DNA of 64,000 nt from Streptomyces brasiliensis (GTDB lineage Bacteria; Actinomycetota; Actinomycetes; Streptomycetales; Streptomycetaceae), in NCBI RefSeq assembly GCF_014647875.1, contig NZ_BMQA01000003.1, forward strand, positions 186,001 to 250,000, given 5' to 3'. Below are positions 1-9,594 of the stretch, in pieces; position 1 is the first letter of the stretch; each line of letters starts with the position of its first letter. Position numbers and translations under genes: made by a program. Under the pieces are notes generated by a model. It was given only the letters and a program-made list of their open reading frames with translations, was not told the origin of the DNA and searched no databases.

Positions 1-141
1 GTCACCGTCAACGGCAAGCAGCAGATCGCCTGGAAGAAGGGCGGCGGCGGAGCCGAGGACCGCGCCGTGACCCTCGCCGTGCAGTGCCGCCCCGGCCACG
101 ACTGTGCCCTGGCCGCCATCGCTCCGAGCGTCACGCAGTGA
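1..141 (+). CDS. C-terminal end of an unidentified protein (5' partial)
   Basis: The first 46 codons of the window form an open frame in phase 1 that ends with TGA at 139-141. The visible tail is Gly- and Lys-rich (WKKGGGGAEDRAV) and has two cysteines in a CRPGHDC context. It lies 37 bases before a T4SS membrane gene in the same direction, so it is probably the preceding gene of that operon. The start and main domain are outside the window, so no function is assigned. Confidence 0.6.
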   Translation, partial: VTVNGKQQIAWKKGGGGAEDRAVTLAVQCRPGHDCALAAIAPSVTQ

Positions 142-178
142 CCCGCGCCTGACACGAGACAAGGAGGAGTAATTCCCC

Positions 179-1561
179 GTGGGTTTCTGTGATTACCCCC
201 TGGCGGACAAGCTCTGTGCCGTCGGCGACGCGGTCGATTTCGCCTCGGACCCTGGCAAGGCCATCGGTGACTGGATGGCGAAGTCCGCAGGTGAGCTGGC
301 TGCGGCAGCGGCCGACTTGGCCGCCAAGGCGGTCAACACCACCACGAGGGTCGACCTGAACGCCGGATGGTTCCGCGACAACTACGAGATGCTGCTGCCG
401 CTGGGCCTGGTCCTGCTGGTCGCCACCTTCTTCGCGCAGCTCGTCCGGGCCGCCGTCAGACGCGACGGACAAGCCCTCACCCAGGCGTTCACCGGCACCA
501 TGTCAGGGGTCCTGTTCGCGTTCTGCGCCATCGCCCTGACCACGGTCGCCGTCGAAGTCGTCGACGCCGTCAGCGACGGCCTGTTCAAGACCGCGCACCT
601 GAGCATCGAGTCGGCCGTGCGCCGCATCGTGAAGGTCAGCCAGATCGGATCCCTGGCCGGACTCGGCTGGCTCGTCCCGGTCGTCGTCGGTCTCGGCGCC
701 GCCATCGGAGCCTTCCTCTACTGGTGCGTGATGATGGTCCGCAAGGTCGGCATCCTCGTCATGGTCACCCTGGCCGTCTTCGCGTCCGCCGGTGGCGGCT
801 GGGAAGTCGCACGCCGCTGGCGCAAGGGCTGGATCGAAGCCACCGCCACCCTGGTCGTCAGCAAGCTGCTGATGACTGTGATCTTCGTGCTCGGCATCGC
901 CGCCATGGGCAAGACCGACGCCACCGACGGCATCGCCGCCCTCGCCGACGTCATGTCCGGCATCGTGATCATGATCCTGGTCCTGCTGTGCCCCTATGCC
1001 GTCTTCAAGTTCGTGCACTGGGCGGCCGACGGCACCGACGGCGAGTCCATCCACCGAGCCGGCGGAGCCGGAGCGCAGATCGCCAAGGCCCACGCCGAGA
1101 ACGCCGCCCGCAAAACCGCGGCAGCAGCAGCCACCGCCGGGACCGGCGGCGCAGCAGCCGGAGCGGGTGTCGCCGCCGCGCAAGGCCCCGACGCCGTAGG
1201 CGGAGGCGGATTCCCCGGCGACATCGCCGCCAACCCGACCGGCGACAGCGGCGGCAGCAAGGACGCTTCGCAGGGTGGCGGAACGGGCGGCTCGCCCGGT
1301 GGCGGTGCCATGAAGTCCGGCCTGGAGAAGGCCGTCCAGCCCGCGCCGACGAGCGTCTCCGAAGACACCAGCGGCCAGGTGGGCGGCAGCCCGGGGCCGG
1401 GCGGATCCGGCGCGAGCGCCGCGTCCGGCCAGCAAGGCGGCTGGCAGTCAGTGCCGCCGACCACGACCCCGCCGCCGCAAGGCGCACCACCGTCCCCTGG
1501 GGCACAGAACGCCACGCCCGGCGGGACGGCCTCACCGCCGCCGCCTGCGACCGGCCTGTGA
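179..1561 (+). CDS. Polytopic T4SS membrane protein, SCO6881/VirB6-TrbL-like
   Basis: This 460-residue protein starts with GTG, preceded by a strong AAGGAGGAG site at about 160-169. The first 65 residues are soluble. Five or six hydrophobic segments follow (roughly residues 66-90, 103-125, 155-205, 215-240 and 250-275), and the last 180 residues are a low-complexity Gly/Ala/Pro/Ser tail. That layout fits the VirB6/TrbL class of inner-membrane channel components. It also fits, from memory, the SCO6881 family that sits beside SCO6880 in Streptomyces. The next gene is SCO6880-like, which supports the call. The role as a conjugative channel subunit is inferred from family and neighbours. Confidence 0.75.
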   Translation: MGFCDYPLADKLCAVGDAVDFASDPGKAIGDWMAKSAGELAAAAADLAAKAVNTTTRVDLNAGWFRDNYEMLLPLGLVLLVATFFAQLVRAAVRRDGQALTQAFTGTMSGVLFAFCAIALTTVAVEVVDAVSDGLFKTAHLSIESAVRRIVKVSQIGSLAGLGWLVPVVVGLGAAIGAFLYWCVMMVRKVGILVMVTLAVFASAGGGWEVARRWRKGWIEATATLVVSKLLMTVIFVLGIAAMGKTDATDGIAALADVMSGIVIMILVLLCPYAVFKFVHWAADGTDGESIHRAGGAGAQIAKAHAENAARKTAAAAATAGTGGAAAGAGVAAAQGPDAVGGGGFPGDIAANPTGDSGGSKDASQGGGTGGSPGGGAMKSGLEKAVQPAPTSVSEDTSGQVGGSPGPGGSGASAASGQQGGWQSVPPTTTPPPQGAPPSPGAQNATPGGTASPPPPATGL

Positions 1562-1642
1562 TCCCCTGTCCGTCTACCGGGGCGGGACGTGGACTGCACC
1601 TCCCGCCCCCGGGTTCCACCCGCGCCTTTCAGGACCCGCCCC

Positions 1643-3115
1643 TTGACTGATCTCTCCGTCGCCCCGGTCACAGTGAAGTTTCCTCACCGGTCCCGCCGCG
1701 GCATCCTCCTCGGCCTCTCCCTGCCCCAACTCGTCCTTGTTTCCTGCACGCTGGCGCTGCTACTGATGACGGTGGTCTCCACCGGGCTGGTCGGCGCCGT
1801 CGCCCTGACCCCGCTGTGGGCGGCATCCGGTGCGCTCGTGGTGATCCGACGGCACGGACGCTCCCTGATCGACTGGGCGCCGGTCGTCGCCCGCTACGCA
1901 CAGCGCCGACGCACCGGCCAGACGCTCTGGCTCGCCCGGCCCGTCACCCGGCCCCGGCAGGACGGCATCCTTCACCTGCCCGGCACGGCCGCCTCCCTCA
2001 AGGTGGTCACCCCCGGCGACTCCGCCAACGGCGCCGCGGCCGTGCACGACCCGCACCGGCAGACCCTGACCGCCATCGCCCGGGTCAGCAGCCGCGCCTT
2101 CGCCCTCCTCGACCCCGCCACCCAGAACCACAACGTGGGCAGCTGGGGACGCGCGCTCGCGGGCATCGCCCGCACCGGGCACATCGCCACCGTGCAGGTG
2201 CTGGAACGCACCGTTCCCGACAGCGGCGACACCCTCACCCGCCACTGGGCCCAGAACGGTCAGCCCCAGACACCGGTCGCCGGCCAGATCTACTCCGAAC
2301 TGGTCGCCTCGGCCGGCCCCGCCGCCGCACCCCACGAGACCTACCTCGCCATCTCCCTCGACCTCAAAGCCGCCCGGCGGCTGATCTCGCAGGCCGGCGG
2401 CGGGCTGCCCGGGGCGTTCACCGTCATGGAGCAGACCACCGCCTCCATCGCCCAGGCGGCCCGCAACGCCGGACTGATGGTCACCGGGTGGCTGACCGCG
2501 CGGGAGATCGCAGCCGTCATCCGCACCGCCTACGACCCGGGGGCCCTCGCCGCACTCCAGCAGTGGTCCGACACCGGCCGCGCCGAGGCCGATCCCGCAG
2601 CCGCAGGTCCCGTCGTCCAGGTCGAGGAGTACGACCGCCTCGCCACCGACAGCGCACGGCACGCCACGTATTGGGTGGAGAACTGGCCCCGCACCGAGAC
2701 GAACGCCGGTTTCATGCACGGCCTCATGTTCACGGCCGGCGTGCGACGCAGCCTCTCCCTCATCTACGTACCGCAGGGGCTCGAGTCCGCACTGCGGGAC
2801 GTCCAGCGCAAGAAGGCCGCGATCATCGCCGACGCCAACGAGCGCGCCCGCCGCGGACAGGTCGATTCCGAAGAGGACTCCGTCGAGTACGCCGACGTCA
2901 AAACCCGCGAACGCCAGCTCATCGCCGGACACGCGGACGTCGCCCTGACCGGCCTCGTCACCGTCACCGCCGAGACCGACGCCCTCCTGGACGCCGCCTG
3001 CGCCCAGATCGAGACCCACGCCGTCACCTCGGGCGTCGACCTGCGACGGCTGAACTACCAGCAGCCCGACGCGTTCGCCGTTGCCGCACTCCCCTTGGCC
3101 CGCACCACCCTGTAG
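1643..3115 (+). CDS. SCO6880 family T4SS membrane protein
   Basis: This 490-residue protein starts with TTG at 1643, eight bases after AGGA. That start puts TDLSVAPVTVKFPHRSRRG at the N-terminus, as in SCO6880 family proteins. Two adjacent membrane helices at about residues 27-68 are followed by a long soluble region. An N-terminal two-helix hairpin with a large cytoplasmic part resembles PrgI/VirB3-like proteins linked to a VirB4 ATPase. The gene lies 81 bases after the VirB6-like gene and two genes before the VirB4-like ATPase. Family assignment is fairly secure, but biochemical function is unknown. Confidence 0.8.
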   Translation: MTDLSVAPVTVKFPHRSRRGILLGLSLPQLVLVSCTLALLLMTVVSTGLVGAVALTPLWAASGALVVIRRHGRSLIDWAPVVARYAQRRRTGQTLWLARPVTRPRQDGILHLPGTAASLKVVTPGDSANGAAAVHDPHRQTLTAIARVSSRAFALLDPATQNHNVGSWGRALAGIARTGHIATVQVLERTVPDSGDTLTRHWAQNGQPQTPVAGQIYSELVASAGPAAAPHETYLAISLDLKAARRLISQAGGGLPGAFTVMEQTTASIAQAARNAGLMVTGWLTAREIAAVIRTAYDPGALAALQQWSDTGRAEADPAAAGPVVQVEEYDRLATDSARHATYWVENWPRTETNAGFMHGLMFTAGVRRSLSLIYVPQGLESALRDVQRKKAAIIADANERARRGQVDSEEDSVEYADVKTRERQLIAGHADVALTGLVTVTAETDALLDAACAQIETHAVTSGVDLRRLNYQQPDAFAVAALPLARTTL

Positions 3116-3170
3116 CTGCCAGTTCGCCCCCACACCCCGCTCCCGCCTCTCTGGCGGCAAGGACCTCCCA

Positions 3171-3623
3171 TTGATCCCTCCCCGTCCCAGCGCGCCCGAC
3201 GCGCACCCCTACCTTCGGGCCGCCACCGCAGGCGTCCGCCACCACGCTCGTGCCCTCAACCGTGCCGCGCCCCCGGATCGCGGGCACCTCGACACCCTGC
3301 ACGCCCACCTCACCGAACTACACCGGTTCATCGACCAGTTGGCCGAGGCAGCAGGGCCCCCGCATCCTGCAGCAGGCCGCCACCTCGCCACCGCGCACAC
3401 CCGCCTGTGGCAGGCCACTACCGAGCTCCACTCCGCCTTCCACCTGCTGCCCGGCAACACAGCGCAAGCAGATACCGAGACGAGCGCGTGCCATCCGGAA
3501 AGGCTGCCCGAAGGGCCGCCCGTGCTGACCATCTGCCAACGCCACCTCGCCACCGGGCACAGCATCCGGCGTAAGACCACCCCCACCGACCTCCGCCCGC
3601 ACACCACGGCCTGCGTGCGATGA
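3171..3623 (+). CDS. Small helical protein between T4SS genes (possibly DUF6238)
   Basis: This 150-residue protein starts with TTG at 3171, with AAGGA just upstream. Its centre is strongly helical and rich in Ala, His and Leu, with repeats of the type LHAHLTELHRFIDQL and LWQATTELHSAFHLL. No membrane segment or catalytic motif is visible. It is sandwiched between the SCO6880-like and VirB4-like genes, so it may be an accessory or chaperone of the secretion system. DUF6238 is a recollection of a family with this context and pattern and needs a profile check. Confidence 0.65.
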   Translation: MIPPRPSAPDAHPYLRAATAGVRHHARALNRAAPPDRGHLDTLHAHLTELHRFIDQLAEAAGPPHPAAGRHLATAHTRLWQATTELHSAFHLLPGNTAQADTETSACHPERLPEGPPVLTICQRHLATGHSIRRKTTPTDLRPHTTACVR

Positions 3624-3651
3624 GCACCACCCGCAGAATCGAGGGCCTCCG

Positions 3652-5166
3652 ATGAGCCACCGGCCCGCTCGCCGCGCCCGCCGCGCCTCCGCCAGCCCGC
3701 TTTTCACCCCCCACGGCACCGACCGGGCCAGCCGTAAGGCAGCCCGCCGCAAGCTCGCCGAAGCCACCGCCAAGGCCCGCGCCGAAGCCACCGCCCACCA
3801 GGCCGAGAACACACCAGCCGAGCACGAGATGCCCGCTCCGCTCTACCCCCCGAGCGGACGGCCCGGGCCCGCCTCCGCGCGCAACAACCGGCTGAAGCTG
3901 CCCGCCCACCGCATGACCACCGCCGTGGCCGCCGGCGCCTACCCCTTCCTCGCCGAAGGTGGGCTCGGCGCCGAGGGGATCTACATCGGCCGCGACGTCC
4001 ACGCGGAAGCGTCGTTCGTCTTCGACCCGTTCGCGCTGTACGGCAAGGTCGAGGGATTCACTAACCCCAACCTCCTGCTCGCCGGAGTGATCGGCCAGGG
4101 CAAGAGCGCGCTCGCCAAGTCCTTCGCGCTGCGCTCGGTGGCCTTCGGCTACCGCGTCTACGTCCCGTGCGACCCGAAAGGCGAGTGGACGCCGGTGGCG
4201 AACGCGCTCGGCGGCCGGTCCGTCGCGCTCGGCCCCGGACTGCCCGGACGGCTGAACCCTCTGGATGCGGCCCCCCGCCCGCAGAGCGTGACGGAGGCCG
4301 ACTGGGTCGGCGAGATCCGCAAACGGCGCCTGCTCCTGCTCGGCTCCCTCGCCCGGACCGTCCTGGGCCGGGACCTCATGCCCATGGAGCACACCGCCCT
4401 CGATGTCGCCCTCGACGCCGTGGTCACCCGCGCCGCCGGCACCGGCCGCACCCCGCTCCTCGGCGACGTCGCTGCCACCCTCAACAACTCCAGTGCGCTC
4501 GACGAAGCGGCTGGCATGATGTCCGGCCAGCTCGGCGACGCCGCACGCGACCTGGCCCACGCGATGCGCCGCCTCGTCTACGGTGACCTGGCCGGCATGT
4601 TCGACGCCCCCTCCACCGTCGCCTTCGACCCGCACGCGCCGATGCTCACCATCGACCTCTCTCGGCTCGGCGGATCCGGCGACGACGCCGCCCTCGTCCT
4701 GGCCATGACCTGCGCAAGTGCCTGGATGGAGTCCGCCCTCTCCGATCCGAACGGCGGCAGGCGCTGGATCGTGTACGACGAGGCGTGGCGCCTGATGCGG
4801 CACGTGGGGTTGCTGCAGCGGATGCAGGCCCAGTGGAAGCTCTCCCGTGGCCTTGGCATCGCCAACCTCATGGTGATCCACCGGCTGTCCGACCTGCTCA
4901 CCGCCGGCGACGCCGGATCACAAGGCCGCGCCCTGGCCGAGGGCCTCCTCGCCGACTGCAGCACCCGGATCATCTACCGCCAGGAGACCGACCAGCTCCA
5001 CGCCGCCGCCGCCCTGCTGGGCCTGACCTCTGTGGAAATGGACGCAATCGCGCACCTCAACCGGGGCCGTGGTCTGTGGAAAGTCGCTGGCAGATCCTTC
5101 ATCGTCCAGCACCTGCTGCATCCCCACGAGCTGGCGCTCTTCGACACCGACGCTCGAATGCATTGA
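3652..5166 (+). CDS. VirB4/TraE-like conjugation ATPase
   Basis: This 504-residue ATPase has a Walker A motif GVIGQGKS at residues 145-152 and a Walker B motif IVYDEAW near residue 375. The N-terminal 80 residues are basic and Ala-rich. VirB4 proteins power assembly and transport in T4SS. This one is shorter than Gram-negative VirB4 because the N-terminal domain is reduced, which is usual for actinobacterial forms. Start is ATG at 3652, 28 bases after the preceding stop. With the VirB6- and SCO6880-like genes it forms the secretion core. Unlike most unrecognised neighbours, it lacks an arginine-rich C-terminus. Confidence 0.88.
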   Translation: MSHRPARRARRASASPLFTPHGTDRASRKAARRKLAEATAKARAEATAHQAENTPAEHEMPAPLYPPSGRPGPASARNNRLKLPAHRMTTAVAAGAYPFLAEGGLGAEGIYIGRDVHAEASFVFDPFALYGKVEGFTNPNLLLAGVIGQGKSALAKSFALRSVAFGYRVYVPCDPKGEWTPVANALGGRSVALGPGLPGRLNPLDAAPRPQSVTEADWVGEIRKRRLLLLGSLARTVLGRDLMPMEHTALDVALDAVVTRAAGTGRTPLLGDVAATLNNSSALDEAAGMMSGQLGDAARDLAHAMRRLVYGDLAGMFDAPSTVAFDPHAPMLTIDLSRLGGSGDDAALVLAMTCASAWMESALSDPNGGRRWIVYDEAWRLMRHVGLLQRMQAQWKLSRGLGIANLMVIHRLSDLLTAGDAGSQGRALAEGLLADCSTRIIYRQETDQLHAAAALLGLTSVEMDAIAHLNRGRGLWKVAGRSFIVQHLLHPHELALFDTDARMH

Positions 5167-5217
5167 AAATGCGTCAAGTTCACGAATCCTGACAACACCC
5201 CATCGAAGGACTTTCGT

Positions 5218-5760
5218 ATCTCCCCGCGTGACCCGGACTTCGACCTGTACGACAACGTCGGCCGCGACGCCGACCAGATCCATGCCGCCCGGTACAACCT
5301 CGCCACCCGCGGCGACCTGAAGCGGTGGGCGCGACGTGACGCGCAGCCCTTCCTCGACGCGCATCCGCTGCCGGACCAGCCCTGGCCCGCACCTGATCTC
5401 ACCCCCTACCTGGACGCCCTCGCCGCGGCTCAGACTCCGGCGGAGATCGAAGCAGTCACCGACCACGTCCTGGACGCCGCCGAACCTGCACTGCGTGCCG
5501 TGAGCGACTACCTCGTCGCCGCCGCCCGGTGGCGGCGGGAGAACCGCGGTGCGGCCAAGGGATCTCCCTCAAACCTGCTGATGACGGCGGCCAGCCGGGC
5601 GCTGTCGGTCCTGGCCCTCGCTGACGAGGCCGGCCTGAGCCGGCTGCGCGCCGCCTACGACCCGGCTCCCACCCCCGCGACACCGACCGGCGGCCAGGCT
5701 GGGGCCAGCGCAGGTGTCCCGCCCGCTCCTCCGTCCCCCGGCTCCGCACCCCGTCGATAG
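5218..5760 (+). CDS. Element protein of unknown function, apparent ATC start
   Basis: The 180-residue frame opens at ATC (5218), seven bases after AAGGA. Back to the in-frame stop at 5164 there is no ATG, GTG or TTG. The first canonical codon downstream is GTG at 5500, which would discard half the protein, including the charged segment after SPRDPDFDLYDN. The middle is helical and Ala-rich (residues about 75-150), and the end is a Pro/Ala stretch closing with SAPRR. No family is recognised. Coding character is clear from third-position GC bias and dense packing; the start codon is the uncertain part. Confidence 0.65.
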   Translation: MSPRDPDFDLYDNVGRDADQIHAARYNLATRGDLKRWARRDAQPFLDAHPLPDQPWPAPDLTPYLDALAAAQTPAEIEAVTDHVLDAAEPALRAVSDYLVAAARWRRENRGAAKGSPSNLLMTAASRALSVLALADEAGLSRLRAAYDPAPTPATPTGGQAGASAGVPPAPPSPGSAPRR

Positions 5761-5865
5761 CTCCCTTTCGGCGATTCCAGTCCCGCCGCTTCTCGCAAAC
5801 GCGATCCCGAGGGACCACCCCTGTTGATCGACACGGCATCGCCACCGCCTGCACACGGAGTCCTC

Positions 5866-6114
5866 TTGAAAAGTCCCCCTCACCTGAACGCCACCGAATG
5901 GGCCGAATACCAACAACGCCGATCCGAAGTCGACGACCTCATGGCACAGGTCGCCGACCAGGAAGCCCAGATGGAACACGACCTGATCGCCACCCACGAC
6001 GAGTACGAACTCGGCTTCAGTCAGGAGTCGCAGCCGGGCGTCGCCCCCGCTGGACGGACGCCTCCACCGCACCGATCGCCCGCCTCCTCCCGCGGGAGGA
6101 ACCGTGGCCGCTGA
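5866..6114 (+). CDS. Small acidic helical protein with basic tail
   Basis: This 82-residue protein is read from TTG at 5866, five bases after GGAG. An upstream in-frame TTG at 5824 lacks a comparable ribosome site. The first 50 residues are charged and helical (HLNATEWAEYQQRRSEVDDL), likely coiled-coil, and the end is basic (SSRGRNRGR). It overlaps the next gene by 11 bases, so the two are probably translationally coupled. No family is recognised. Confidence 0.6.
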   Translation: MKSPPHLNATEWAEYQQRRSEVDDLMAQVADQEAQMEHDLIATHDEYELGFSQESQPGVAPAGRTPPPHRSPASSRGRNRGR

Positions 6115-7030
6115 CGAAGCGAGCACCCCAGACTCCCGCCGCGTTGCGTCGCTCGCACCGCTTCCCGACCACCGCAACGTGGACACCCCGTGGTGGCAGG
6201 AGCTGTGGCGTCGCCACGCGCACATCACCACGCCGCTGCGGGCGCGCGGCCTGCAGTGCGACATCGAGTTCGGCCTCAGCGCCTACATCGTGCGCGTCTC
6301 GCTCCCCGACGACAGTTACCTGATCATCAGTCCGCCGCAGGAGCCGTCCTCCGAGCGCCCGCCCGGAGACCCCGAGGGCTGGATCGCGACGCGTGAGCAC
6401 CCCGACGAGCCGTCGCTGTTCGAGGTCCTCTACGACTCGGCCCCCTCCGACGACCCCGGTGCTCCGCAGCGGCCCGAAGCCCGCCACGGCGGCAGCGCCC
6501 AGCCCCTGATCGAGGCGATCGACCACCGCCTGGCCCAGCTCGGGCTGTTGCCGGATCCCGTCTTGCCCGGCGAAAGCCCACACGTGCACTCAGCCCAGTC
6601 GTCGTCCCCGCCCCAGGCCCAGGGCGTCCCTGGCACACCGGACCGTGCTCCCGTCTACGTCTATGGCGACGCGCTGCGCGCTCTGACCGACCGGCTCAAT
6701 GGAGCCGAGTCGCATGCGGATGCCGCTGCCCTGCTGCACCAGATCCTGGAGCCCACTGACGGACTGCTGGCGCAGCTCGGCGAGTTCTTCGAAGCAGCCG
6801 GGGGGAAGGCCAAGGAAGCGGAGGAGGACGACGGCTTCGACCTGTCGTACGACCTCGCCGACGCCGCCGCCGAGATCCGCAGCCTCGGAGAGGTCCTGCA
6901 CGTGGCCGAGGACAGGATGCGGGCACTGACCCCGCTCGCGTCGGCACCGCGACTGCCCTCCAGCCCGGCCCGTGCACCGTCCCTTCTGCCGCGAGTGCTC
7001 CCGCCGGCGCAGCCGCGGAACGCGCGCTGA
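6104..7030 (+). CDS. Modular element protein with C-terminal helical module
   Basis: This 308-residue protein has a GTG start just after GGGAGGA. The N-terminal 130 residues look like a compact alpha/beta domain. A Pro/Ser-rich linker follows, then at about residues 185-290 a helical module containing LLHQILEPTDGLLAQLGEFF. The same kind of module, with similar spacing, appears in the genes at 16814 and 18703. The protein ends QPRNAR. No enzymatic motif is visible. It was probably assembled from domains shared across this element. Confidence 0.75.
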   Translation: MAADEASTPDSRRVASLAPLPDHRNVDTPWWQELWRRHAHITTPLRARGLQCDIEFGLSAYIVRVSLPDDSYLIISPPQEPSSERPPGDPEGWIATREHPDEPSLFEVLYDSAPSDDPGAPQRPEARHGGSAQPLIEAIDHRLAQLGLLPDPVLPGESPHVHSAQSSSPPQAQGVPGTPDRAPVYVYGDALRALTDRLNGAESHADAAALLHQILEPTDGLLAQLGEFFEAAGGKAKEAEEDDGFDLSYDLADAAAEIRSLGEVLHVAEDRMRALTPLASAPRLPSSPARAPSLLPRVLPPAQPRNAR

Positions 7031-7059
7031 CCCGGACCATCGCTTCCCTCCCGGAACAC

Positions 7060-7827
7060 ATGACCTCACCCCGCACCCACCTGGCCGCCTTCGCCGCCGG
7101 CCTTGCCGCGCGCCTGCCCGGCACCTGGACCAGCCAGTGCCACGCGCAGTACGCCGACCAGTTCCCCCGTACCGAGCAGCTCTGGGACACCGGTCACGTC
7201 GACTATGTCGTCAGCCAGTACGTCCTCACCCACGACGCCGTGCTCCACGGGCCGGCCGACCAGAGGCTGTACGTGGCCGACCGCCCCCGCTATCTGCACC
7301 AGTTCGTCGTCGCCCCGCTCGCACCCGACAGCACGCACATCAAGCCCCACCAGTTCGCCGGAGTTGAGGAACCCAACGGCATCGCCGTTCCCAAGGACCC
7401 CGCACGCGCGGCAGCACGAGTCTCCCGGCGGCTGCTGCCCCGCTACGAAGAAGCCCTGCAGGCCGTCCTCAACAACGCGGCGCACCAGCCCCAGCCACCG
7501 CACCGGCCCCAACCGCCACAGGTCGACCAGGTCCTCACGCTGACCCTCTACAGCGACGGCGCCCTCGGCGCGCCGTACGAGAGCGTGCCGGTCGATGCCC
7601 GCATGACGCTGTACGCCCACGGCTTCCAGTACCACCCGCACCAAGCAGCGTTCCTCCTGCCCACCGCCTACGGGGACACCGGTCGCGCCCTTCGCGTCCA
7701 CGCCGTGGTCCAGCAACTCACCGCCCAGGGCATCGGCGTGAACCTGCGCCACTCGGCGCCCACCACCAGCGCCGCCCTTCCGCCAGCGTCAGCGAAGGCC
7801 GCGTCCCCGATCCGCCGTACGCGCTGA
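7060..7827 (+). CDS. Element protein, paralogue of the gene at 17545
   Basis: This 255-residue protein starts with ATG at 7060. It shares an arrangement with the product at 17545: an N-terminal segment containing LPGTWTS (LPDTWTS in the other), a central EEPNGIAVPKDP (EPNGIALADDP), a helix LLPRYEEALQAVLNNA (LLARYDRALAQVRHNA), and a C-terminal half with PHGF/AHGF-type motifs. That marks ancient duplication within the element. The end is SPIRRTR. No family or activity is recognised and there is no signal peptide. Confidence 0.75.
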   Translation: MTSPRTHLAAFAAGLAARLPGTWTSQCHAQYADQFPRTEQLWDTGHVDYVVSQYVLTHDAVLHGPADQRLYVADRPRYLHQFVVAPLAPDSTHIKPHQFAGVEEPNGIAVPKDPARAAARVSRRLLPRYEEALQAVLNNAAHQPQPPHRPQPPQVDQVLTLTLYSDGALGAPYESVPVDARMTLYAHGFQYHPHQAAFLLPTAYGDTGRALRVHAVVQQLTAQGIGVNLRHSAPTTSAALPPASAKAASPIRRTR

Positions 7828-7857
7828 CCCGCCCCGCCCCCAGACCTTGGAGTCTCC

Positions 7858-8910
7858 ATCCGCATCACCCGCCGCACCCTGCCGCTGCTCGCCGGCGCCG
7901 CCTGCCTCGCCCTGGCCCTCACCGGCTGTGCCGACGACGAAACCGCTGTCGCCAAGCAGACGCCCAGCGCCAGCAGCGCGCCGCAGCCGGCACCTGCCCT
8001 CAGCGCCGCCCAGGCCCGCGCCGTCATCACCCACTACTCGCAGATCAACAACGAGGCCAACGCCGACCGCAACCGCGCCCTGCTCGACACCATCGAGGAC
8101 GGCCCGCTGTATGCCATGTCCGTCTCGGACTACACCGAGACCGAGGGGCTGCCCGCGGCCGACCGCACGCCCTACAAGCCCTGGTCCTACGACACCGCCA
8201 GCGCCAAGCTGTACATCCCGCGCCTGGCCGCCGGACAGGACCGCTGGTTCGCCGCCGCGCTCTCGGACGACAGGGAAAAGGCCCCCTCGCGTCTGGCGGT
8301 GTTCGCGGAACGACCCCAGCACAAGCGCTGGGAGCTGGTCTCCGTCGTCGACCTCGACAGCCCGAAACTGCCGGACATCGCACTCGACCACGACGGGTAC
8401 GCAACGGCCGTCGCCGCCGACGGCATCAAGCACCTCGCCGCCGACGTCGGCGTTTTGCGTGCCGCGGTGCTCGACAATTTCGCCACCGGCGGCACGCACA
8501 CCGGGACGAAGGTCTTCACGCCGACCACGGCGAGCAAGCGGCAGATCGAGGTCCACGACAAGACCGGCACCCGTTTCGGGGACCAGGGCACCACCGTCTT
8601 CGCCGGCGCCGCCAACCGCTACACGGACGCCTACGCTCTCAAGACCGCCGACGGCGGCGCGCTGGTTCTCTTCTCCCACATGCACACGCAGACCGACGCC
8701 GTCGCGCACTCCGGCCTGCAGATCAACCCGGGCAAGGAGGACCGGGCCTGGCTCCACGACGTGTCCCGCACCTCCATCAGGTACACGTTCGTGTGCAACG
8801 ACGCCGCCGCTGTCCCCGCGAAGGCCGCCCCGTCCCGGCTGATCGGCTACACGTGTGCCCGCACCGATGCCTCCGGCCCGCCGGTCTCGTCCTGGTCAGA
8901 CCGCGTATAG
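7858..8910 (+). CDS. Putative secreted lipoprotein, apparent ATC start
   Basis: The frame encodes a clear lipoprotein signal: an Arg-containing n-region, the hydrophobic run LPLLAGAACLALA, and the lipobox LTGC with Cys at residue 24 if translation begins at ATC 7858. GGAG lies five bases before that ATC. No ATG, GTG or TTG occurs in frame between the upstream stop at 7825 and residue 80. The first usual start, ATG 8116, would delete the whole signal. The mature protein is about 326 residues with no recognised domain. Surface exposure is inferred. Within a T4SS element it could be an envelope accessory. Confidence 0.7.
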   Translation: MRITRRTLPLLAGAACLALALTGCADDETAVAKQTPSASSAPQPAPALSAAQARAVITHYSQINNEANADRNRALLDTIEDGPLYAMSVSDYTETEGLPAADRTPYKPWSYDTASAKLYIPRLAAGQDRWFAAALSDDREKAPSRLAVFAERPQHKRWELVSVVDLDSPKLPDIALDHDGYATAVAADGIKHLAADVGVLRAAVLDNFATGGTHTGTKVFTPTTASKRQIEVHDKTGTRFGDQGTTVFAGAANRYTDAYALKTADGGALVLFSHMHTQTDAVAHSGLQINPGKEDRAWLHDVSRTSIRYTFVCNDAAAVPAKAAPSRLIGYTCARTDASGPPVSSWSDRV

Positions 8911-8976
8911 ACGCACCCGCGCGCCACCTGATGGCCGCCGAACATTTCCCGCCCCCTGCTTGCTGCGGAGAGCTCC

Positions 8977-9567
8977 CTGTCCACTCGCTCCTTCATCGCC
9001 CGACCCACCGTCGGCACGGGCTACACCGGCATCCACGTCCAGCTCGACGGCGTGCCCAGCCACCACCTCCCCCTCCTCCTGGCCGCCTACCAGTACAAGT
9101 TCGGACGCGACATCGAGGCCATGTGCCGGCACCTCATCGACGACGTCGCCGTCGGCTGGGACGAACTCGGCACCGATCTCCTCGACGACGCCCCGCCCGC
9201 ACTAGTGACCGCGCTGACCGGCGGCGAGCACTGGCCCAGCCGAACCCTCGACCACCTGGTCACCCCGGACGGCTCGCCGCCGGTACGCATGTCGGTCACC
9301 GACGAGACCGCCGACGACCAGGACATGCAGTGGGGGTACGTCCTGCACAAGGAGGGCGTCGAGGTGATCAGCCTCCTGCACGAGGACATCGGCCCCATCG
9401 TGAGCTGGTCCATCGACCCGCGCACCGCCTTCAACGACCACCCGGCGGCCTGGTCCTCCCTCGACTCCCCGCCCGCTATCCGGGCATCGCTCAGCACGCC
9501 GACTCCGAGCGCTCCTGCCGCAGCCCCGGCGAAGGCCAGCCCCTCTCGCCCCACCGCCCGCCGCTAG
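8977..9567 (+). CDS. Element protein of unknown function, apparent CTG start
   Basis: The 196-residue frame begins with CTG at 8977, six bases after GGAG. Upstream to the in-frame stop at 8929 there is no ATG, GTG or TTG. The first canonical start lies about 24 codons downstream and would remove STRSFIARPTVGTGYTGIHV. The product looks like a small alpha/beta protein with an acidic middle (VSVTDE-type region near residue 105) and closes with SRPTARR. No family is recognised. Confidence 0.65.
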   Translation: MSTRSFIARPTVGTGYTGIHVQLDGVPSHHLPLLLAAYQYKFGRDIEAMCRHLIDDVAVGWDELGTDLLDDAPPALVTALTGGEHWPSRTLDHLVTPDGSPPVRMSVTDETADDQDMQWGYVLHKEGVEVISLLHEDIGPIVSWSIDPRTAFNDHPAAWSSLDSPPAIRASLSTPTPSAPAAAPAKASPSRPTARR

Positions 9568-9594
9568 CTGTCCCTCGTCTTCCCGGAGCCTTCC

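Noticed and set aside
1760..3160. A 466-codon minus-strand frame opposite the SCO6880-like gene
   Set aside because: Composition is low-complexity Gly/Val/Asp and the plus strand carries recognisable protein.
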